Shown here: positions 25,212 to 28,777 of the stretch, piece by piece
How positions within the stretch are numbered: the first letter of the stretch is position 1
Layout of the letters: each line of letters begins with the position of its first letter
Source of the DNA: an uncultured Collinsella sp.
GTDB taxonomy: Bacteria > Actinomycetota > Coriobacteriia > Coriobacteriales > Coriobacteriaceae
Reading direction: 5' to 3'
Length of the DNA stretch: 28,777 nt
NCBI GenBank assembly: GCA_938036665.1
Contig: CALHWR010000110.1
Coordinates: 1 to 28,777, forward strand
The notes under the pieces: generated by a model
Database searches by the model: none
Told to the model about the DNA's origin: nothing
Seen by the model: the letters and a program-made list of their open reading frames with translations, nothing else
Translations under genes and position numbers: made by a program

Positions 25212-25970
25212 TCACTCCTCGCTCTGTGAATACGAAGCGTCCAGGATCTCCTGCGCGTACGCGCGCTCCTCTACCGTAAGGCGTGCCGTCTCGATAAGAT
25301 CGGGACGCCAACGACAGGTACGCTCGATGGCGTTTTTGCGACGCCAGGCGTCAACCTTGGCATGGTCACCGCTCACGAGCACCGGCGGCACGCCCTCGCC
25401 GTTGAATTCAGCAGGGCGAGTGTACTGCGCATACTCGAGCAGGCCTCCGTCCTCGGCGGTCGAGAACGACTCGTCGACGTTGCTCATCTCGTCACCAAGG
25501 GCGCCGGGAATCAGGCGTACGACGGCATCGGCAACGACCATAGCGGGAAGCTCGCCGCCCGTGAGCACGTAATCGCCGATCGACAGGCGCTCGTCGGCAT
25601 ACGCATAGGCACGCTCGTCGACACCCTCGTAACGGCTGCACACAAACAGCAAGCGCTCGCTTTTGAGCAGGCGCTCGGCCACATGCTGTGTAAAGGGCTC
25701 GCCACAGGGGGTAAAAAACACCACGGTGGGCTTAGGACCCTCGGAGCTAATAGCCTCGATGGCCTCGACAATAGGCTCGACCTTCATGAGCATGCCCTGC
25801 CCGCCGCCGTACGGCTCGTCATCGACGGTACGATGGCGGTCGTGCGTCCAGTCGCGCAGGTTATACGCCTTAAAATCAAAAAGGCCGGCCTTGCGGGCGC
25901 GGCCCAAAATCGATGTGGACATGACGGGCTCAAACATCTCGGGAAAGACCGAAAGGGTCTCAATCAGCAT
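25212..25970 (-). CDS. trmD: tRNA (guanine-N1)-methyltransferase
   Basis: TrmD methylates G37 next to the anticodon with S-adenosylmethionine, preventing +1 frameshifts. It is essential and homodimeric. The N-terminal SPOUT domain contains DEPYGGGQGMLMK and the deep-trefoil-knot SAM-binding segment LSIGDYVLTGGELPAM. A C-terminal helical domain with the usual VPPVLVSGDHAKV and R-R-K-x-x-x-x-R-T pattern completes it. The 252-residue length and ATG 25970 with a nearby GGAGG are normal. It follows rimM by 10 bases and precedes lepB by two, as in the conserved rpsP-rimM-trmD operon. Confidence 0.98.
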   Translation of the reverse strand: MLIETLSVFPEMFEPVMSTSILGRARKAGLFDFKAYNLRDWTHDRHRTVDDEPYGGGQGMLMKVEPIVEAIEAISSEGPKPTVVFFTPCGEPFTQHVAERLLKSERLLFVCSRYEGVDERAYAYADERLSIGDYVLTGGELPAMVVADAVVRLIPGALGDEMSNVDESFSTAEDGGLLEYAQYTRPAEFNGEGVPPVLVSGDHAKVDAWRRKNAIERTCRWRPDLIETARLTVEERAYAQEILDASYSQSEE

Positions 25971-25980
25971 GTTGTCCTCC

Positions 25981-26502
25981 CTACTTGTCCATATCGATCA
26001 GGCCGTCCATAACGTGGACGGAAATTGTTCCTGTGTCGGGAAGATCGAGCACAACCTGCTCGATCACGGGAATCAGTACCTCGCCGTACCGATCACCCTC
26101 GACAACCCAAACATCGTTAGCGGGCGTCGACATGATCTCGACGATCGTGCCGAGTGAACCGAAGCGCTCGTCGACCACCTCGCGACCCATCAGGTCGGTA
26201 TAGGCGGCGTCGAGTGAATCGAGCTCAAAATCGTCACGATTTGCCAACACATAGCATCCTGTGATGCCCTCGGCGGCCGTCAAGTCGTCAATGCCCTCAA
26301 ACGAGACCAGATCGCCATCGCCCGTATCGGTGACGGACACGACCGTGCAAAAGCGATCGCGCTTGAGCGCCGGCGGCGTCAGGGCGACGCGCATACCCGG
26401 CTCTAATACAGAAGGAAGCCCCCGCAGCGGTTGCGCGAGGACCTCCCCCTTCCTTCCGTGCGGCTTGACCACACGGGCGATGTTTTTGTACTGGGACCTC
26501 AA
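25981..26502 (-). CDS. rimM: 16S rRNA processing protein RimM
   Basis: RimM binds ribosomal protein S19 and assists maturation of the 30S head. The 173-residue protein has the N-terminal beta-barrel domain with ARVVKPHGRKGEVLAQPL and a C-terminal PRC-barrel domain with DLMGREVVDERFGSLGTIVEI and VLIPVIEQVVLDLP. The only usable start preserving the conserved N-terminus is TTG 26502: an in-frame stop lies upstream and the next GTG falls inside the first motif. The Shine-Dalgarno match (AGGA) is only two bases from this TTG, and both sit in a 6-base-pair perfect hairpin. Coupling to the preceding khpA stop is therefore likely. Confidence 0.95.
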   Translation of the reverse strand: MRSQYKNIARVVKPHGRKGEVLAQPLRGLPSVLEPGMRVALTPPALKRDRFCTVVSVTDTGDGDLVSFEGIDDLTAAEGITGCYVLANRDDFELDSLDAAYTDLMGREVVDERFGSLGTIVEIMSTPANDVWVVEGDRYGEVLIPVIEQVVLDLPDTGTISVHVMDGLIDMDK

Positions 26503-26507
26503 GGTCC
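26494..26507 (-). promoter_or_regulatory. Hairpin enclosing the rimM start codon
   Basis: GGACCT (26494-26499) and AGGTCC (26502-26507) are perfect complements two bases apart. On the mRNA the TTG start occupies the turn and the AGGA ribosome-binding match lies in the stem. Ribosomes ending khpA at 26507-26509 would open it, suggesting translational coupling. Confidence 0.45.
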
Positions 26508-26791
26508 TAGCCCAGAACCTCTACCTCGACAGCAGTGTCGAGGCGAGCGGCCAGTGCACGGGCGAGCGTGCGAATGGCCTTGATGGTACGGCCACGACGG
26601 CCGATGACCTTAGCGACGTCATCCTCGGCGACAGAAACCTCGATCGTAGAGGCGTCGTCACCATCGATGACCTCAAGGCTCACGGAATCCGGGTCGTCGA
26701 CGATCTGAACAACGAGATATTCGACGAGATCGGCGATGCGATCTGAGAGCATTGCCTCACCCTCGAGCTGTGCAGCGTCAACCTCAGGCAC
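26507..26791 (-). CDS. khpA: KH-domain RNA-binding protein KhpA
   Basis: KhpA is a small single-KH-domain protein that binds RNA, often with KhpB, and affects cell size and division in streptococci. The KH signature VIGRRGRTIKAIRTL contains the GxxG loop (G-R-R-G). The product is 94 residues from GTG 26791. An acidic N-terminal stretch of about 15 residues precedes the usual start region SDRIADLVEYLV, so it is longer than the typical 75-80. The start is supported by GAGGAG six bases upstream, which overlaps the rpsP stop codon region. The placement between rpsP and rimM is the standard one for Gram-positive bacteria. Confidence 0.95.
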   Translation of the reverse strand: MPEVDAAQLEGEAMLSDRIADLVEYLVVQIVDDPDSVSLEVIDGDDASTIEVSVAEDDVAKVIGRRGRTIKAIRTLARALAARLDTAVEVEVLG

Positions 26792-26794
26792 GAT

Positions 26795-27136
26795 TTACTC
26801 CTCGGCGCCCTCAGCGGCCTCAGCGGCAGCCTTAGCGGCCTCGGCCTCTTTGGCGAGCTGCTTCTTGGACTTCTTGACGACGGTCTCGGTCTTCTCGCCC
26901 TCGTTGGCGGCCTTGACCAGAGCGGCGACGGCGTCGGTGAGCTGAGCGCCCTTGGACTGCCAGTCGGCGATCTTCTCGAGGTCGAGGTTGATGGTCTTGG
27001 GGGCGGTCATCGGGTTGTAGCGGCCAACCTCCTCGATGATACGACCGTCACGCGGGGCGCGGGAATCGGCGACGACGACACGGTAGTACGGACGCTTCTT
27101 AGCGCCGTGACGAGCAAGGCGAATCTTGACTGCCAA
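26795..27136 (-). CDS. rpsP: 30S ribosomal protein S16
   Basis: S16 is an early-binding 30S assembly protein. It begins with [26 protein letters not shown] and continues with [11 protein letters not shown], all family hallmarks. The start is TTG 27136 with GGAGGAG six bases upstream. The frame is open 12 codons further, but those are not conserved. The product is 113 residues: about 80 of normal S16 and a C-terminal Lys then Ala/Glu-rich tail, a feature of actinobacterial S16 proteins. It is the first gene of the rpsP-khpA-rimM-trmD-lepB operon. Confidence 0.98.
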   Translation of the reverse strand: MAVKIRLARHGAKKRPYYRVVVADSRAPRDGRIIEEVGRYNPMTAPKTINLDLEKIADWQSKGAQLTDAVAALVKAANEGEKTETVVKKSKKQLAKEAEAAKAAAEAAEGAEE

Positions 27137-27192
27137 AGGAAACTCCTCCAACCAAGCAGCTTTAGGCTGCAACTACAAACAAACAGTTGAAC

Positions 27193-27221
27193 ATAATACG
27201 CCATCGACGCGGGCAGGTGAA
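27193..27221 (-). promoter_or_regulatory. Candidate rpsP promoter
   Basis: Minus-strand TTCACC (27221-27216) and TATTAT (27198-27193) are 17 bases apart, giving a leader of about 50 bases. A second pair further upstream, TTGCAA and TAAGAT with a 16-base spacer (about 27266-27293), is also plausible. I cannot decide between them. Confidence 0.4.
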
Positions 27222-27325
27222 GTCCGTGAGACCAACTTCTTCGGTGTAGTCGAGGGCAAATCCATATCTTAGACAAGAATTCGGGATTTGCAAGCACATA
27301 CACGCACCCCACATGAGCTGCGCGG

Positions 27326-27331
27326 TATACT
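27326..27331 (+). promoter_or_regulatory. Candidate dinB -10 element
   Basis: TATACT lies six bases before the first ATG of dinB, so transcription would begin at or next to that ATG, giving a leaderless message. No -35 match is seen 17 bases upstream (CGCACC). Confidence 0.4.
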
Positions 27332-27337
27332 CATGAC

Positions 27338-28594
27338 ATGGAAAGACGCGAACATACATACGGTTATGAGGATGCCATGGGCGTCACGCCGCCTCCCTGG
27401 ACGGGTCCGGCGGTGGGCCTGATGGACCTCGATGCGTTTTTTGCGAGCGTGGAAATGCTCGATCATCCCGAATGGCGCGGAAAGCCACTCATCGTGGGTG
27501 GCGATGCCGATTCGCGTGGCGTCGTGTCCACGTGTTCGTATGAGGCACGTCGCTTTGGCGTGCACTCCGCTATGCCCTCGGCCGAGGCGCGGCGCCTCTG
27601 TCCGCAAGCCATTTGGACGCATGGGCATTTTGATCGCTATCGTGAGGTCAGCGCGCAGGTCATGGCGATTCTCGCCGAGGAGACGCCGCGCGTGGAGCGC
27701 GTATCCATCGACGAAGCCTTTATCGATATCACACCGGGCCGCTTTGCGCCCGAAGACCCGCTGCTGGTTGCGCGGCGCATAAGCGACCGCGTGGCAGCGC
27801 TGGGAGTGACCTGCTCCATTGGCGTGGGCTGCAACAAGACGGTCGCAAAGATCGCAAGCGAGCGGGATAAGCCGTTTGGGCTGACCATCGTGCGCCCCGG
27901 AACCGAGCAGCGCTTTTTGGCCGCGCTGCCGGTATCTGCCATGAGCGGCATCGGGCGCTCGGCCGAGGAGCGACTGCGCCGCATGCGCATCTACACGCTC
28001 GGCGAGCTGTCACGTGCACCGGAATCCACCTTGGCCTCTATTTTTGGTGTCAACGGCGAACGCATGCGCCAGCGTGCGCTGGGACTCGAGGTTTCCGAAG
28101 TCACGAGTCTGGACGAGGAACGCGAGGTTAAATCGGTGAGCAATGAGCGCACCTTTGCGAAGGATTTGACTGAGCGTGGGGATATCGAGGCGGCGATCGC
28201 GCTGCTCGGCGAGTCGGTTGGGCGCCGCCTGCGCCGTCAGGGGCTGACAGGCGGAACCGTAACGCTCAAGCTCAAATACTCTTACGGCAGCGGACGCACG
28301 GCACAGCGCCGCTTGCCCCACCCCACCGACGACGAGAATATCTTTGTGGCCGTAGCGCTCGAGCTGCTCGACAATATCTGGCAAGAAGGCATGCACGTGC
28401 GTCTAGCGGGTATCGGCATGAGCGACTTCGACCACCAAGGCGGTATCCAAACCGACCTATTCTGCGAGATCGATGACCGCGGAGCCCAATCCAGCGACCG
28501 CCGCGACCTCTCCGTCGCCATCGACGCCGTCCGAGACAAATTCGGAGACACCGCCCTATCCTTCGGCCGCCAATCCCGCTTCTCCTCCCAATGA
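27338..28594 (+). CDS. dinB: DNA polymerase IV (Y-family)
   Basis: DinB is an error-prone translesion polymerase. From ATG 27338 it is 418 residues. Catalytic acids are visible: Asp 30 in MDLDAFFASVE, and Asp 125 and Glu 126 in VSIDEAFID. The steric-gate region and the YEARRFGVHSAMP finger block are present. The helix-hairpin-helix part (about 200-225) includes ALPVSAMSGIGRSAEERL, and a little-finger domain follows. QTDLF near residue 371 matches the beta-clamp-binding pentapeptide. The start could instead be ATG 27377, which has GAGG five bases upstream and removes 13 non-conserved residues. The first ATG has a -10 box only six bases away, so it would need leaderless translation. It is the only complete plus-strand gene in the window and is divergent from rpsP. 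Confidence 0.96.
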   Translation: MERREHTYGYEDAMGVTPPPWTGPAVGLMDLDAFFASVEMLDHPEWRGKPLIVGGDADSRGVVSTCSYEARRFGVHSAMPSAEARRLCPQAIWTHGHFDRYREVSAQVMAILAEETPRVERVSIDEAFIDITPGRFAPEDPLLVARRISDRVAALGVTCSIGVGCNKTVAKIASERDKPFGLTIVRPGTEQRFLAALPVSAMSGIGRSAEERLRRMRIYTLGELSRAPESTLASIFGVNGERMRQRALGLEVSEVTSLDEEREVKSVSNERTFAKDLTERGDIEAAIALLGESVGRRLRRQGLTGGTVTLKLKYSYGSGRTAQRRLPHPTDDENIFVAVALELLDNIWQEGMHVRLAGIGMSDFDHQGGIQTDLFCEIDDRGAQSSDRRDLSVAIDAVRDKFGDTALSFGRQSRFSSQ

Positions 28595-28610
28595 TTTGCG
28601 TTTTGGGCAA

Positions 28611-28650
28611 AAAGAAAGCCGGGCAGCTGCAGGTAGCGCAACTGCCCGGC
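28611..28650 (-). terminator. Rho-independent terminator of rsfS (convergent with dinB)
   Basis: GCCGGGCAG (28618-28626) pairs perfectly with CTGCCCGGC (28642-28650), with inner TGC/GCA pairing. On the minus strand the stem is followed by TTTCTTTTTG. The plus-strand side lacks a T-run, so it mainly serves rsfS but may also slow dinB transcription. Confidence 0.82.
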
Positions 28651-28696
28651 GAGCGGTAGAAGGTGGCTCTAGAGAAGCCCCGGCCCAAATAAGGTC

Positions 28697-28777
28697 CTAG
28701 AGGAGGTTGAGGGGGAGCTGGGGAGCGTCGCCCCAGAGCTTCTCGAGGCGGTAGAAGTCGCGGGCCTCGGGGGTAAA
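28697..28777 (-). CDS. rsfS: Ribosome silencing factor RsfS, C-terminal fragment
   Basis: Only the last 26 residues are in the window. They read FTPEARDFYRLEKLWGDAP and then a short tail, ending at TAG 28697. The E-x-R-x-x-Y-x-L-E-x-L-W-G-D-A-P pattern is typical of the C-terminus of RsfS (YbeB/Iojap family), which binds L14 and blocks subunit joining in stationary phase or starvation. The remainder of the gene lies beyond the right edge. The terminator hairpin follows about 47 bases after the stop. The identification rests on a short but distinctive motif. Confidence 0.8.
   Translation of the reverse strand, partial: FTPEARDFYRLEKLWGDAPQLPLNLL

Noticed and set aside
27347..27362. Possible LexA/SOS box in the dinB start region (CGAACATACATACGG)
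   Set aside because: Only the left half matches the Gram-positive CGAAC-N4-GTTCG pattern; the right half is wrong.

Overview
The window is chromosomal housekeeping DNA from a high-GC Gram-positive bacterium. Protein style and gene order (for example ispG between the site-2 protease gene and proS, and rpsP-khpA-rimM-trmD-lepB) point to the class Coriobacteriia, most likely Collinsella or a close relative. That assignment is inference from memory, not a database result. Nearly every gene is on the minus strand. The exceptions are a partial gene at the left edge and dinB near the right edge. I see no tRNA, rRNA, CRISPR array, insertion sequence or prophage, and no gap over about 300 bases without a gene.

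Reading the minus strand from right to left: the tail of rsfS (28777-28697) converges with plus-strand dinB. Next is a ribosome-maturation operon, rpsP-khpA-rimM-trmD-lepB (27136-24646). It is followed by a module linking glycyl-tRNA synthetase to PEP/pyruvate interconversion: glyQ-glyS-PPDK regulatory protein-ppdK (24586-17617). Then come rplS and rnhB, each followed by a hairpin terminator, and a tightly overlapping set yraN-comM-dprA-trmFO-xerC (15993-10784) for DNA processing, tRNA modification and chromosome-dimer resolution. Next is rpsB-tsf (10564-8921), which has its own promoter and terminator. The last run is pyrH-frr-uppS-cdsA-dxr-rseP-ispG-proS (8803-437): UMP kinase, ribosome recycling, undecaprenyl and phospholipid precursor synthesis, two MEP-pathway isoprenoid enzymes, an intramembrane protease and prolyl-tRNA synthetase.

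The genes form a coherent translation-plus-envelope growth block. IspG and Dxr make the isoprenoid units that UppS elongates, CdsA makes CDP-diacylglycerol, and RseP and LepB are membrane proteases. S2, EF-Ts, S16, L19, RimM, TrmD, RRF, RsfS, ProS and GlyQS all serve translation. Stop-start overlaps (TAATG, TGATG, ATGA) suggest translational coupling.

I found no wholly new multi-gene system. The points most worth a second look are: a winged-helix-like insertion inside the RseP-type protease; a xerC frame whose conserved N-terminus lies upstream of any ATG, GTG or TTG and seems to begin at ATA; a TTTACC repeat array plus palindromes upstream of ppdK; a perfect palindrome filling the rpsB promoter spacer; and a TTG start of rimM inside a small hairpin.
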